Assembly: GCA_024743405.1 (NCBI GenBank)
Contig: JANSWP010000027.1
Location: 1 to 64,000, forward strand
DNA: 64,000 nt
Direction: 5' to 3'
Source of the DNA: Bacteroidota bacterium
GTDB taxonomy: Bacteria; Bacteroidota; Bacteroidia; Chitinophagales; Saprospiraceae
Shown here: positions 7,874 through 16,857 of the stretch, piece by piece
Layout: each line of letters begins with the position of its first letter
Numbering within the stretch: the stretch's first letter is position 1
Position numbers and translations under genes: made by a program
The notes under the pieces: generated by a model
The model's database searches: none
What the model saw: only the letters and a program-made list of their open reading frames with translations
What the model was told of the DNA's origin: nothing

Positions 7874-9349
7874 ATGAAATTTAAATTTTTCTTCGCCTTT
7901 GTATTTTCATTTTTGGCTTGTCATTTCTCCAAAGCTCAAACATTTCAATTAAAACAAGGCATTGGTCTAGCTACAGATATCGCTATAAACCCTAATGATG
8001 GGAACTTATACATTGTAGGGGTATCAAAAAATGTTTTAAAATATGACCAAACTAAAAAATCGATCAAATCCTATGGCCCAAAAAGTAATAATGTCAAGGA
8101 AATCGACTTTAGTAATAATGGGCAAGTATTCATGTTAAGTACAGGCAAACAATTACATCAACTTAAAAATAATCAATGGAAAAAATTAGGCTCAGGAAAA
8201 TACAACTCTTTCTGTGTTGATAGTAAAAATCACCCTTGGGTAGTAACGTCTAGCAAAAAACTTACTCAGTACTATCTAGGCACCTGGAAGTCAATCCCTT
8301 CTCTTCCAGCTCGCAACGTAACTAAGGTAGTTGCTTACTCAGACAATCTTTGTTACGTCATTAAATCAGATAAGTCTATATCTATGTTCTCTAATGGAAC
8401 CTGGGTAAAACTACCTGGTAAAGTAGTAGATATTGCATTTGACAAAAAGAACAATGAGGTCTATTCTATTCAACATCCAAACGGAGTTTTTAAGTTTAAT
8501 CGTCAATCAAGAAAATGGGTAGCATTAAAAGGTGGTTACGGCAATTTTACAAAAATAGCAGTACACGATGGTGAAATTTGGGCAGTAAATAAAAACAAAA
8601 AAATTCTTCATTACAACCCAAGTACAGCTATTGTTTCACCTCCACCAAAAGCTAAAATACTGAACAATACATCTCTTTCCACAAGAACAACCAGTAATTC
8701 TTCCATGAGCAAAATGTCTTCAAACAGTTCCTCAACCAGTAGAATACCAGCAAATAATAGTTCACGAAATAACAGAACGAATAATAATAGTTCAACTGCA
8801 ACTTCACAGAAAAAAAACTATGCAGGAACTTATCGTTTTATGTTGACCAAGATTTTGACTTTTTCTCCGGAGCAAAGTGCAATTAACAAAAGCATTGATA
8901 TCTATGGTACAATGGGTATTTATGTTACTTCAAAAAATAGTGTAGATAATGTAAAACTTACTCCATTAAACAATCAAAGAAATAGAATGCTGGATATCCC
9001 TAAAGGCAATACTGTTGAAATTAAACCGATTCACCACAAAAATCCTAAAAAAGTAAAAGTGCTTGAGGATGATGGTAATTCCAACTTTTATACTTATTAC
9101 GGAGAGTATGAGGTAGATAGAATCAGAGAGTTCAAAGTTTCAAGTGCATTTGCTAACAATCAAATAATTTTTGACCTACAAACTAATATGACACAAAAGT
9201 TATTAGCTGGAGAATTAAATTTTGGTTGGAAACGTAGAATGATTAACATCGACGATATTGAATTAGGCAAAGAGATATTTATGAAAGTTAGAGCAGGTAG
9301 CTATCCTGGCAGTTATCTATATATCGGATATAAAATCACCAAACAATAG
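7874..9349 (+). CDS. Exported beta-propeller (tectonin-like) protein
   Basis: 491 residues from ATG 7874, chosen because it gives a signal peptide (MKFKFFFAFVFSFLACHF ... KAQ). Residues ~24-255 contain about six short repeats of the tectonin/propeller kind (e.g. GIGLATDIAINPNDGNLYIV, KVVDIAFDKKNNEVYSI, FTKIAVHDGEIWAVN). A Ser/Asn/Thr-rich linker follows at ~265-315. The C-terminal ~175 residues form a separate beta-rich domain I do not recognise. Tectonin propellers bind carbohydrate or protein partners. The location between the DUF4412 and CHAT genes suggests a periplasmic or surface sensor or ligand for the cluster; that is inference. Confidence 0.65.
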   Translation: MKFKFFFAFVFSFLACHFSKAQTFQLKQGIGLATDIAINPNDGNLYIVGVSKNVLKYDQTKKSIKSYGPKSNNVKEIDFSNNGQVFMLSTGKQLHQLKNNQWKKLGSGKYNSFCVDSKNHPWVVTSSKKLTQYYLGTWKSIPSLPARNVTKVVAYSDNLCYVIKSDKSISMFSNGTWVKLPGKVVDIAFDKKNNEVYSIQHPNGVFKFNRQSRKWVALKGGYGNFTKIAVHDGEIWAVNKNKKILHYNPSTAIVSPPPKAKILNNTSLSTRTTSNSSMSKMSSNSSSTSRIPANNSSRNNRTNNNSSTATSQKKNYAGTYRFMLTKILTFSPEQSAINKSIDIYGTMGIYVTSKNSVDNVKLTPLNNQRNRMLDIPKGNTVEIKPIHHKNPKKVKVLEDDGNSNFYTYYGEYEVDRIREFKVSSAFANNQIIFDLQTNMTQKLLAGELNFGWKRRMINIDDIELGKEIFMKVRAGSYPGSYLYIGYKITKQ

Positions 9350-9422
9350 TAAATAAATCCTATTTGTTTTTACATTAATTTAAGCAGTTTTCGGTACATT
9401 GTGATATCAAAGAAAAATCCTA

Positions 9423-12251
9423 ATGTACCGAAAACGCTTACTCAATAACTACTTTTTCATTAACAATATTCACACTCTAATCTTATCGGTTTTATTTACG
9501 CTCCTTCCCTTTCTAATAATTGCCCAAAGCAAGGATTCAGGACATAATTCTTTAATAATTCAGGCTCAAGAACTATTCGATAAAAAGGAGAATGATAGCT
9601 TGGTTCTTTTCACTGATTATCATATTTCACAACTCAAAAATCAATCAATACTAGATAGTTTTTCAATTGCAAAATTATACTTCTATTCCTTTGAAGCGAA
9701 ATTTGTCCTTCAGGATTATTTAGAAAGTATAAACTCAGCTAACCTAGGTTTGACCTACTGCCCTTACAATTACAAAGGAGAAGAATTAAAAGGAATGCTC
9801 TATTACAAAAGAGCTTATGGAGAGGGAGAACTACGGCTATTCAAAAAAAGTTGTATCAGTATGGAGCAATCCGCTGCTGTATGGGCTAACATGGAAAACC
9901 CCAATTTAGATTACCTCGTAGGTGCATACAGTTTCATAGCCAGAAAAGAAATCTATAATGGCAATAAGGAAAAAGCAGAACGCAATCTCCGTTTAGCTGA
10001 AAAAGTGTATGAAGCAAACAAAGACACGTTGGACTTGATGCGTACTGACCTTGACGGAAATTATGATCGATATGAAATAATTCTTAAGTACGATAAAATT
10101 TATCAAATTTATAAAACGGGAGTAACAACAACAGATAGTCTAGCATTATTGCAAACCCTAAAAGAGTTAACGGATCTTCATCAACAACCTACATTCAATA
10201 GCCTTGAACGAATTTACTATAGTACCTCTTTAAATCATGTTGGTACTTGGTATTTACAATATAAACCAGACTCTTTAATTTCTAAAGCGGATATTGATCT
10301 AGGGCTGAAATACATTGATCAATCTATTGACCTCATAGAGAACAAAGGTTATCCTGGGAATTCATTTAGTTTTTATTTTAATAAATGTAAAGGTCTGACT
10401 TATGCAAACAGACTTGCTGAAGCAGAACAAATAATCGATACACTATTAAGCAATCTTGTACCTACGAGTGGCATAAGAGCTTTTGCGCTAGCTCAAAAAG
10501 CATTCATCAAAGCAAAAATGGGAGAAAGAGAAACTGCTCTTGGGTTTTTTCATACTGCGATAGAACAAATCCATAATAGTGAAACTCCACTTCAAAAAAA
10601 TCTTAGCAATTTCCAGCCAAGTGAGGTCTATGGCGAAACTCGGCTCATCCTAAGGATTATAGAACGTTTAAATGCGCTTTACAAAAAAGATAAGGACATA
10701 CAGAGCTTGATCAAGCGACTTTATTATTTAGCCTTATTACAATTTGAAAATAGTTATCGAGGCTCACAATTTAATCCAAAAAACAATCTTGACATCCGGC
10801 AAATTATACGCGGACTTATTGGTAGTGTTGAAAACAATCAAGCACCTCCTACTTTTAATTTTGCTAGTTTAATTAATCGAACAGAGACTATATTAAATCA
10901 AATCGCCTGGAAAGAATTTTACCAAAGTACTAGTCTTTCTTCGCTTCCTGAATTAGATGCTCTATCTCGTGAACACCTACAATTGAGAAAACAATTAGCT
11001 ACCGCAAAGCTTGAGCAAAACATAGTACATCAAGATTCTATTGAAGACCTTATTAAAAATCATCTCGAACGTTCTCAAAAACTCTATACCAATCTTGACT
11101 TACTGAGTTATAAGAATTTTGACTTAAACACACTTCAAGAGCAATTAAATCCTAACGAATTAATTCTCAAATATTTTGTTCTTGATCAACAACTTGCAAT
11201 TTTTCAAATTCGAAAATATAAAATTACTTGTGAACTTAAATCTTGGAAATTGGAAGAAGAACAATTAACTCAGAATTTTTTAGAATCGATTAAATCACTA
11301 AAATATGATCAAACGCTCTCCAATCAATTATATGAATACTTGATTCCTAAATTTTCTCAAAAAACAAAAAAACTCATCATCAATACTGATGGCTTATTAA
11401 ATCAAATTCCTTTTGAAGTACTACAAAATAATAATGAATACCTAATAGAGCAATACAATATAACCTACACTTCTAATTTGGGATTCATTCATCCTTATGT
11501 CAAGGATAGATCAACAAAAGAGCATTTAACCATATACGTACCAGAATATTTAATACCTAATAAACCAATAGTTTCTCGAAATGAACCTTTCGCTTTATTA
11601 GGTGCAAAAGAAGAAGCTACAGCAATTAGTCGATTATTTCCTACTACGATTTATTCAGGAGCAATTGCAACTAAAGCTCATTTTATTCAAACCGCACCTA
11701 AAGCAAATTTACTACACCTAGCGATGCATGCTGTCGTCAATGAAGAATATCCAGCTCTTAGTCATCTGTTATTTGGTTCGGATCAATCAGAAGATCAAAA
11801 ACTGTTTTTAGAAGAACTATACGCCATCAATCTTAAGGCAAATTTAGCGGTACTCAGCGCTTGTGAAACAGGGCTAGGCAAAGAAGTTCCGGAAGGGCAT
11901 ATGGAATCTATTCAACGTGCTTTCACTTTTGTAGGTGTCCCAACTACTGTCGCAAGTCTTTGGAAAGTTCCTGATAACACTACTAAAACTATTATGAAAT
12001 CCTTTTATAAATATTTGCATGAAGGTGATTATAAATCTGTGGCATTACAAAAAGCAAAACAGGATTATCTACAGCAAACATCTCAAGTTCAATTAAAAGA
12101 ACCTTACTATTGGGCTGGATTTGTAATCTACGGAGCAGATGGTTCTGTTATCAAAAACAAAGAGAATCTAAATAAATATTTATACCTTTTAGGAATCACT
12201 TCATTGATTCTTTTACTTTTCTATTTTTTAAAACGACGACTCACTAGTTAG
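9423..12251 (+). CDS. TPR-CHAT (caspase-like peptidase) protein with signal peptide and C-terminal anchor
   Basis: 942 residues. An N-terminal hydrophobic segment ending in IIAQ (~residues 18-35) looks like a signal peptide. Helical TPR-like repeats follow to ~430, then a coiled linker (~480-560) and a CHAT domain at ~640-905. The CHAT catalytic pair is intact: His769 in LHLAMHA and Cys814 in LSACETGLG. A transmembrane helix at ~917-935 (YLLGITSLILLLFYFL) is followed by a basic tail KRRLTS. This topology puts the protease in the periplasm, anchored in the inner membrane, unlike cytosolic CHAT proteases such as the CRISPR-linked TPR-CHAT. CHAT proteins with TPRs near ECF sigma genes are common in Bacteroidota; the substrate is unknown. 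The divergent anti-sigma-like protein is an attractive candidate because its TPR domain would share the compartment. Confidence 0.8.
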   Translation: MYRKRLLNNYFFINNIHTLILSVLFTLLPFLIIAQSKDSGHNSLIIQAQELFDKKENDSLVLFTDYHISQLKNQSILDSFSIAKLYFYSFEAKFVLQDYLESINSANLGLTYCPYNYKGEELKGMLYYKRAYGEGELRLFKKSCISMEQSAAVWANMENPNLDYLVGAYSFIARKEIYNGNKEKAERNLRLAEKVYEANKDTLDLMRTDLDGNYDRYEIILKYDKIYQIYKTGVTTTDSLALLQTLKELTDLHQQPTFNSLERIYYSTSLNHVGTWYLQYKPDSLISKADIDLGLKYIDQSIDLIENKGYPGNSFSFYFNKCKGLTYANRLAEAEQIIDTLLSNLVPTSGIRAFALAQKAFIKAKMGERETALGFFHTAIEQIHNSETPLQKNLSNFQPSEVYGETRLILRIIERLNALYKKDKDIQSLIKRLYYLALLQFENSYRGSQFNPKNNLDIRQIIRGLIGSVENNQAPPTFNFASLINRTETILNQIAWKEFYQSTSLSSLPELDALSREHLQLRKQLATAKLEQNIVHQDSIEDLIKNHLERSQKLYTNLDLLSYKNFDLNTLQEQLNPNELILKYFVLDQQLAIFQIRKYKITCELKSWKLEEEQLTQNFLESIKSLKYDQTLSNQLYEYLIPKFSQKTKKLIINTDGLLNQIPFEVLQNNNEYLIEQYNITYTSNLGFIHPYVKDRSTKEHLTIYVPEYLIPNKPIVSRNEPFALLGAKEEATAISRLFPTTIYSGAIATKAHFIQTAPKANLLHLAMHAVVNEEYPALSHLLFGSDQSEDQKLFLEELYAINLKANLAVLSACETGLGKEVPEGHMESIQRAFTFVGVPTTVASLWKVPDNTTKTIMKSFYKYLHEGDYKSVALQKAKQDYLQQTSQVQLKEPYYWAGFVIYGADGSVIKNKENLNKYLYLLGITSLILLLFYFLKRRLTS

Positions 12252-12317
12252 AGCCCGACTGAAAACACGTTAATTTACCAGTCTGTGGCAAATCGGTTGT
12301 TCCATTAAAGAAAAGTA

Positions 12318-12430
12318 GTATTCGATGAACAGGGGCATAAGCGCCCCAAATCCAACGTTTATTCGCATTTTTTGAACGAAATACGAAAGCTCATCAGCCT
12401 GAATCCCAAAGACTTGTAATCGCTTTATCT
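12318..12430 (-). mobile_element. IS1-like transposase fragment
   Basis: About 110 bp closely match the IS1-like element at 2150-2265 (shared blocks include CCAAATCCAACGTTTATTCGC and GAATCCCAAAGACTTGTAAT, given here as separate runs). It has lost the rest of the element. It abuts the truncated end of the cytochrome-c-peroxidase relic, so an IS1 insertion followed by deletion probably broke that gene. Confidence 0.7.
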
Positions 12431-12434
12431 ATTT

Positions 12435-12848
12435 TTACACTCCCTCATTTAAATTAGGATTTTTTCTTGTCGCCAATGCTCCTTCAAATCCTTCACTCAG
12501 TGCCACATTTTCAGCAAAAGCAAATTCTTGTTTATGACAAGAAGCACAAGAAAGTGAATTGTCTGCAGAAAGGATTTTGTCAACAAATAAAACTCTACCA
12601 AGAGTTGCCTCATGATTACTAATATTGTTGGTGATGGTAGAGGGATCAAAAGACCCGGTTGACTATTGTCCTACTTCTTGAATTACGTGTTCTGGAAACT
12701 CGATATTTTTATAATCGAAAGGCTGATTTGGTAAAATAGGATCTCCGCCGCGGAAGTTGAAAAGAATAGATAAGTCTATTTTGTTGGTACTTGAAGTGAG
12801 CAGAAAAAAACTAGCTAAAAGAGAAAAAGCGAGTAAATATCTTTTCAT
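12435..12848 (-). pseudogene. Truncated cytochrome-c peroxidase (MauG/CcpA family) with in-frame stop
   Basis: From ATG 12848 the frame encodes a signal peptide (MKRYLLAFSLLASFFLLTS) and PNQPFDYKNIEFPEHV. It then meets TAG at 12663-12665 and continues in the same frame with ATLGRVLFVDKILSADNSLSC, the haem motif CASCH, and FAFAENVALSEGFEG, typical of the first haem domain of di-haem peroxidases. It ends at TAA 12435-12437, far short of the usual ~350 or more residues, next to an IS1 fragment. Both the nonsense codon and the loss of the second haem domain make it non-functional. Confidence 0.8.
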
Positions 12849-13069
12849 AACTTAGGGTTTTGTAGAAGGTAATAAGCAGTTATGAATCGGCGAGTTTAGA
12901 GAGCGAACGTGACCATATATTGCCTACTTGAAGTTTGAATTTAAGGATGTTGCAAAACAAAATAAGGTAATTTTAATTTATTTTAAAAGATGCTATTGTA
13001 TTTATGTAAAATAGTAGGCAAAAAATGGTCAAAAAATAAGATTGGTGAAATATTTGTCAATTCAATTTG

Positions 13070-13642
13070 CTAGAAACAGTCCTCCTCCACACTTGTGATA
13101 TTTTGCCCATCACATACTAAAAGTAGCCCTGATCCTTCAAAAAGAACCCCGTGGTTATCAGAATAATAATTGTAAAGCACTTTGAAATATTTACTCATTT
13201 CAATGAAATTATCTGATAATTGAATTTGTATGGCCCCGATAGATCCCAAAAATGCTTGTTGAAAAACTACATTCTGGTCTTTATCAATGATGACTATTTT
13301 TACTTTGAATTCTTCTGTGCTATTTTCAAATTGTAATGCAATTGGAGACCCTTTGGGTATAGGGTTAGGATAAGCGATGATTCTTTCAAAACTTAAATTA
13401 CCTGAAGCATTCACTTCCTGTAAACCGTCCTCAAAATCTAAAAGACTGCGTTCTGAATTGGTTAGTGATTGAGATGCCCAATCTTGATTTCCTATACAGT
13501 CACCGTGTGTCCCAATCGCTTGACCATTTTGGTCAAAAAGTTTTAGACAAGGTATGGTTGGAGTATCTTCTTTATCCTGACATTGAGTGAAAAGGAATAA
13601 AAAATTAAATAGAAAAAGGCTAAGTCGAAAAAGTGATTTCAT
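13070..13642 (-). CDS. Lipoprotein of unknown function
   Basis: 190 residues with a lipoprotein signal peptide and Cys21 (FLFTQC). The region ~85-185 begins with AYPNPIPKGSPIAL, resembling the start of Bacteroidota secretion-associated beta-sandwich domains (YPNP motif), but it is followed by ~90 residues rather than the short canonical type-IX tail. Several cysteines (CLKLF, GDCIGN, VCDGQ, EEDCF) may pair. No close functional family is recognised. It stands alone, with the MITE at 13682-13841 just upstream of its start, so its promoter lies in or beyond that element. Confidence 0.55.
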   Translation of the reverse strand: MKSLFRLSLFLFNFLFLFTQCQDKEDTPTIPCLKLFDQNGQAIGTHGDCIGNQDWASQSLTNSERSLLDFEDGLQEVNASGNLSFERIIAYPNPIPKGSPIALQFENSTEEFKVKIVIIDKDQNVVFQQAFLGSIGAIQIQLSDNFIEMSKYFKVLYNYYSDNHGVLFEGSGLLLVCDGQNITSVEEDCF

Positions 13643-13681
13643 GAAAAATTAAATTGTAAAAGAATAGAGAAAATTGTGTTA

Positions 13682-13841
13682 GGGAGGAGGAAATATATAA
13701 GCTACCCAAATTTTAGGGAGTTATTATTCTTTTAGACGAGGCAAAAAACGCAGACATACCCGAAGGTATGGCGAGTATTTTTAACGATGTATAAAAGAAA
13801 AGTAACAAGTATAATGGGGAGATTATATTTTTCCTCCTCCA
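13682..13841 (+). repeat. 160-bp MITE (family beta), copy A
   Basis: Ends GGGAGGAGGAAATATATAAG and, at the right, TTTTTCCTCCTCCA form inverted repeats. TTA direct duplications flank it at 13679-13681 and 13842-13844. The core has GAGGCAAAAAACGCAGACAT, a small hairpin CATACC cgaa GGTATG (13754-13769), and GAGTATTTTTAACG. The second copy is 31877-32036, inverted and also exactly 160 bp. It inserted immediately downstream of the DAHP synthase stop and upstream of the lipoprotein gene. No coding frame. Confidence 0.85.
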
Positions 13842-13845
13842 TTAA

Positions 13846-14856
13846 TCAAAACGATTCTCTTAAATTAAATGTTTTTCTCATTCTGTCGAAAAGGCGATTT
13901 GATTCTTGGTAGTTCAAAGTTTGTTGTCCATCAGAAAATGCCTTTTCTGGAGTAGAATGCACTTCCACAATTACACCATCTGCTCCACCCATAATACTTG
14001 CTAATGCTACTTTATCAACAAATTGACGAACACCAATTCCGTGAGAAGGGTCTGCAATAACTGGTAAGTGTGTTTTTTCTTTTAACATCGCGATTGCATT
14101 AATATCCATGCAATTTCGGTAAGCCGATTCGTAGGATCTAATTCCTCTTTCACAAAGCATGATTCGTTCATTCCCATTTGAAAAAATATACTCAGCTGCT
14201 TGTAATAATTCGTCGATTGTGCCTGAAATTCCTCTTTTCAAAAGAACAGGTTTGTCGACCTTACCTAAGGCATCTAATAAATTGAAATTTTGTGAGTTCC
14301 GTGCACCTACTTGAAAAATGTCAACATAATCAATTATCTCTTCAATTTGCTCGGTCATCATTACTTCTGTGATGATCTTAATACCTGCGGCACGAGTTTG
14401 TTCATGCCACATTTTCAAGCCATCAATCCCTAAACCACGAAAAGAATAAGGAGAACTTCGAGGTTTGTATACACCGCCCCGCATGATTTTGACATTATTT
14501 TCTTTCAAGTGGGCAATGGTACTTGCGATTTGCTCTTCTGATTCAATAGAGCAGGGGCCTGCCATAATCTCGAAATTACCTGTTCCGATTTGAATGCTAT
14601 CGCCGAGGTCAATTTGGGTGTCTTCAACCTTCCATTTTTTACTCACCAATTTGTAGGCATCGCTTACCTTGTGAATGTCACGGACTCCATCTAAAATCCC
14701 TATTGAACGAATGTCAAAATCTGTTTTTCCAACACAAATCACGTAATCAGAAAATTGCGTTTTTACGCGATTCCCTTTATAGCTAATGTCTTTGAGTTTT
14801 GTTTTTAAGGTCTGAATTTGATCTTCAGAAATATTTTTTTCAAGTTGAATGATCAT
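13846..14856 (-). CDS. aroF: 3-deoxy-7-phosphoheptulonate (DAHP) synthase, type I-beta
   Basis: Catalyses condensation of phosphoenolpyruvate and erythrose-4-phosphate, the first step of aromatic amino-acid synthesis. I start it at ATG 14856; an open frame continues to a TTG at 14874. Residues ~1-70 form a ferredoxin-like regulatory domain (IIQLEKNISEDQIQTL ... DYVICVGKTDFD), as in Thermotoga-type enzymes. The barrel has FEIMAGPCSIES, MRGGVYKPRSSPYSF, TEVM, QVGARNSQNF, LLKRG and VIADPSHGIG. No chorismate mutase domain is fused. It is the last gene of the trpGDCFBA operon (14 bp after trpA), so supply of precursor is co-regulated with Trp synthesis through the upstream attenuator. Confidence 0.93.
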   Translation of the reverse strand: MIIQLEKNISEDQIQTLKTKLKDISYKGNRVKTQFSDYVICVGKTDFDIRSIGILDGVRDIHKVSDAYKLVSKKWKVEDTQIDLGDSIQIGTGNFEIMAGPCSIESEEQIASTIAHLKENNVKIMRGGVYKPRSSPYSFRGLGIDGLKMWHEQTRAAGIKIITEVMMTEQIEEIIDYVDIFQVGARNSQNFNLLDALGKVDKPVLLKRGISGTIDELLQAAEYIFSNGNERIMLCERGIRSYESAYRNCMDINAIAMLKEKTHLPVIADPSHGIGVRQFVDKVALASIMGGADGVIVEVHSTPEKAFSDGQQTLNYQESNRLFDRMRKTFNLRESF

Positions 14857-14888
14857 GAGTATTTTTTTATTCAATGATAAAATTGTCT

Positions 14889-15665
14889 CTAACCGACTTT
14901 AATTTTCTTTACAAATGAATGAATTGTATCTGCCAAGTTTTCTGATTTGTTTAATGCCCGAATAAATGCACTACCGATAATCGCACCATTTGCATATTTG
15001 CATGCTGTCGAAAATGTCTTATTATCTGAAATACCAAATCCTATTAGGCGAGGAGTTTTCAAATTCATTTTCTCAATACGTTCGAAATATTCAATTTGCT
15101 TATTAGAAATACCAGTTTTAGTGCCTGTAATCGAAGCATTGGATACCATATAAATAAAGCCTCTGGTTAATTCATCTACTTTTCGAATACGGGCTTCACT
15201 TGTTTGAGGCGTAATTAAAAAACTAATATTTAAATCTGCTTCTTCAAACATTTTTTTATTATAAATTTCATATTCGAAGGTTGGCAAGTCTGGTAAAATA
15301 ACCCCGTCAACCCCCGCATCTACACATTTTTTGATGAATTTTTCCTGGCCATACTGCATGACTTGATTGAAATATCCCATCAAAATTAAGGGTACTTGAG
15401 TGTGCTGACGTACTTCTGTAATTTGCTCAAAGAGCAAAGGCAAATTCATCCCGTTTTTGAGCGCTGCTGTTCCACTATCTTGAATTGTTGGGCCATCTGC
15501 CAAAGGGTCAGAATAAGGCATCCCAATTTCAATTAAGTCTACGCCTTCTTTTTCAAGATTCAATATGATTGATGCCGTATTATTGAGTTGCGGATAACCT
15601 GCAGTGAAATATATATTGAGGATTTCACTAGATTTATTATTAAAAAGCTGTTGTATTCTATTCAT
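14889..15665 (-). CDS. trpA: Tryptophan synthase alpha chain
   Basis: Cleaves indole-3-glycerol phosphate to indole and glyceraldehyde-3-phosphate, passing indole to TrpB. I start at ATG 15665 (MNRIQQLF), the family-typical N-terminus; an in-frame TTG start at 15689 would overlap trpB. The catalytic Glu and Asp are present in LIEIGMPYSDPLADGP, and the phosphate-binding loop in LIGFGISDNKTF and GAIIGSAFIRAL. About 258 residues, normal. It lies 10 bp after trpB and 14 bp before the DAHP synthase in the same operon. Confidence 0.95.
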   Translation of the reverse strand: MNRIQQLFNNKSSEILNIYFTAGYPQLNNTASIILNLEKEGVDLIEIGMPYSDPLADGPTIQDSGTAALKNGMNLPLLFEQITEVRQHTQVPLILMGYFNQVMQYGQEKFIKKCVDAGVDGVILPDLPTFEYEIYNKKMFEEADLNISFLITPQTSEARIRKVDELTRGFIYMVSNASITGTKTGISNKQIEYFERIEKMNLKTPRLIGFGISDNKTFSTACKYANGAIIGSAFIRALNKSENLADTIHSFVKKIKVG

Positions 15666-15675
15666 TATATTTTCA

Positions 15676-16857
15676 TTAAAATCTTTCAAAATGCTTTACA
15701 AACGTTGCTAGATCTTTGTCCCCCCGTCCGGAAAGGTTGATAACCACAACTTCCTCTTCTTTAAATTTAATATAATCAAGAGCTGCAAAGGCATGACCTG
15801 TTTCCAATGCTGGAATTATTCCTTCTTTTTTAGATAAAAAATAACTAGCTCGTAAAGCATCTTCATCTGTAATACTAATGGCTTCAGCCCTTCCACTTGC
15901 AATTAAATGTGCATGAAGTGGACCTATGCCCGGATAATCCAAACCTGCCGATATAGAATATGGCTCCACGATTTGCCCATCGTCTGTTTGCATCAAAAGC
16001 GTTCGACTGCCATGTATAATTCCTTTCGAACCCAATACACTTGTGGCTGCTGATTCGCCTGAATCGATTCCCATTCCAGCTGCTTCGACCGCAATTAATC
16101 GAACATCTGGTTCATTCAAATAATGATAATATGCTCCTGCAGCATTACTTCCTCCACCAACACAGGCAATTATAGCATCAGGATTCTCATTGCCTGTTTT
16201 TTCTTTTAATTGCCATTTCATCTCCTCTGAAATAACACTTTGAAATCGAGCCACCATGTCTGGATACGGATGAGGACCAACCACAGAACCAATAATATAA
16301 TGGGTGTCTTCTGGATTATTGATCCAATCTCGAATGGCTTCATTTGTGGCATCTTTAAGGGTTTTACTTCCCGAATTGGCAGGTCGAACTTCGGCACCCA
16401 TCATTCTCATCCGACTTACATTTGGCGCTTGCCGATCGATATCAATTGCTCCCATATAAACAATACAAGGAAGTCCAACCAATGCACAAACGGTTGCAGT
16501 CGCGACACCATGCTGACCTGCTCCAGTCTCTGCAATAATTCGAGTCTTACCAAGCCTTTTTGCCATCAAAATTTGACCAATAGTATTGTTTATTTTATGT
16601 GCGCCTGTGTGGTTCAAATCTTCACGTTTGAGGTAGATTTGAGTGCCATAATGTGCTGATAATCGCTTTGCGAAATAGAGGGGCGAAGGTCGCCCAACAT
16701 AGTCCTTCAATAAGTCCCGAAACTCTTTTTCAAAAGTAGGGTCTGCCATTATTTCAAGATATTTTTGGCGCAATTCTTCCACATTTGGATGGAGCATTTC
16801 AGGTATAAAGGCACCACCAAACTCGCCATAATAGCCTCGTTCGTCAATCTTTATCAT
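15676..16857 (-). CDS. trpB: Tryptophan synthase beta chain
   Basis: PLP enzyme that joins indole and serine to make tryptophan. 393 residues, normal for TrpB1. The PLP-binding lysine lies in LNHTGAHKINNTIGQ, the phosphate-binding loop is GGGSNAAG, and ETGAGQHGVATAT is present. It overlaps the upstream trpF stop by 4 bp (ATGA), indicating translational coupling, and lies directly before trpA, its complex partner. Confidence 0.97.
   Translation of the reverse strand: MIKIDERGYYGEFGGAFIPEMLHPNVEELRQKYLEIMADPTFEKEFRDLLKDYVGRPSPLYFAKRLSAHYGTQIYLKREDLNHTGAHKINNTIGQILMAKRLGKTRIIAETGAGQHGVATATVCALVGLPCIVYMGAIDIDRQAPNVSRMRMMGAEVRPANSGSKTLKDATNEAIRDWINNPEDTHYIIGSVVGPHPYPDMVARFQSVISEEMKWQLKEKTGNENPDAIIACVGGGSNAAGAYYHYLNEPDVRLIAVEAAGMGIDSGESAATSVLGSKGIIHGSRTLLMQTDDGQIVEPYSISAGLDYPGIGPLHAHLIASGRAEAISITDEDALRASYFLSKKEGIIPALETGHAFAALDYIKFKEEEVVVINLSGRGDKDLATFVKHFERF

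Noticed and set aside
9423-12251. CRISPR-linked or gasdermin-linked CHAT system
   Set aside because: There is no CRISPR array, Cas protein or gasdermin-like gene in the window, and the predicted export signal argues against both cytosolic systems.
14857-14874. Longer N-terminus of the DAHP synthase from TTG 14874
   Set aside because: ATG 14856 gives a normal type I-beta N-terminus; similar TTG extensions for trpA (15689), trpD (19423), the methyltransferase (35089) and DUF4249 (30820) were also set aside.
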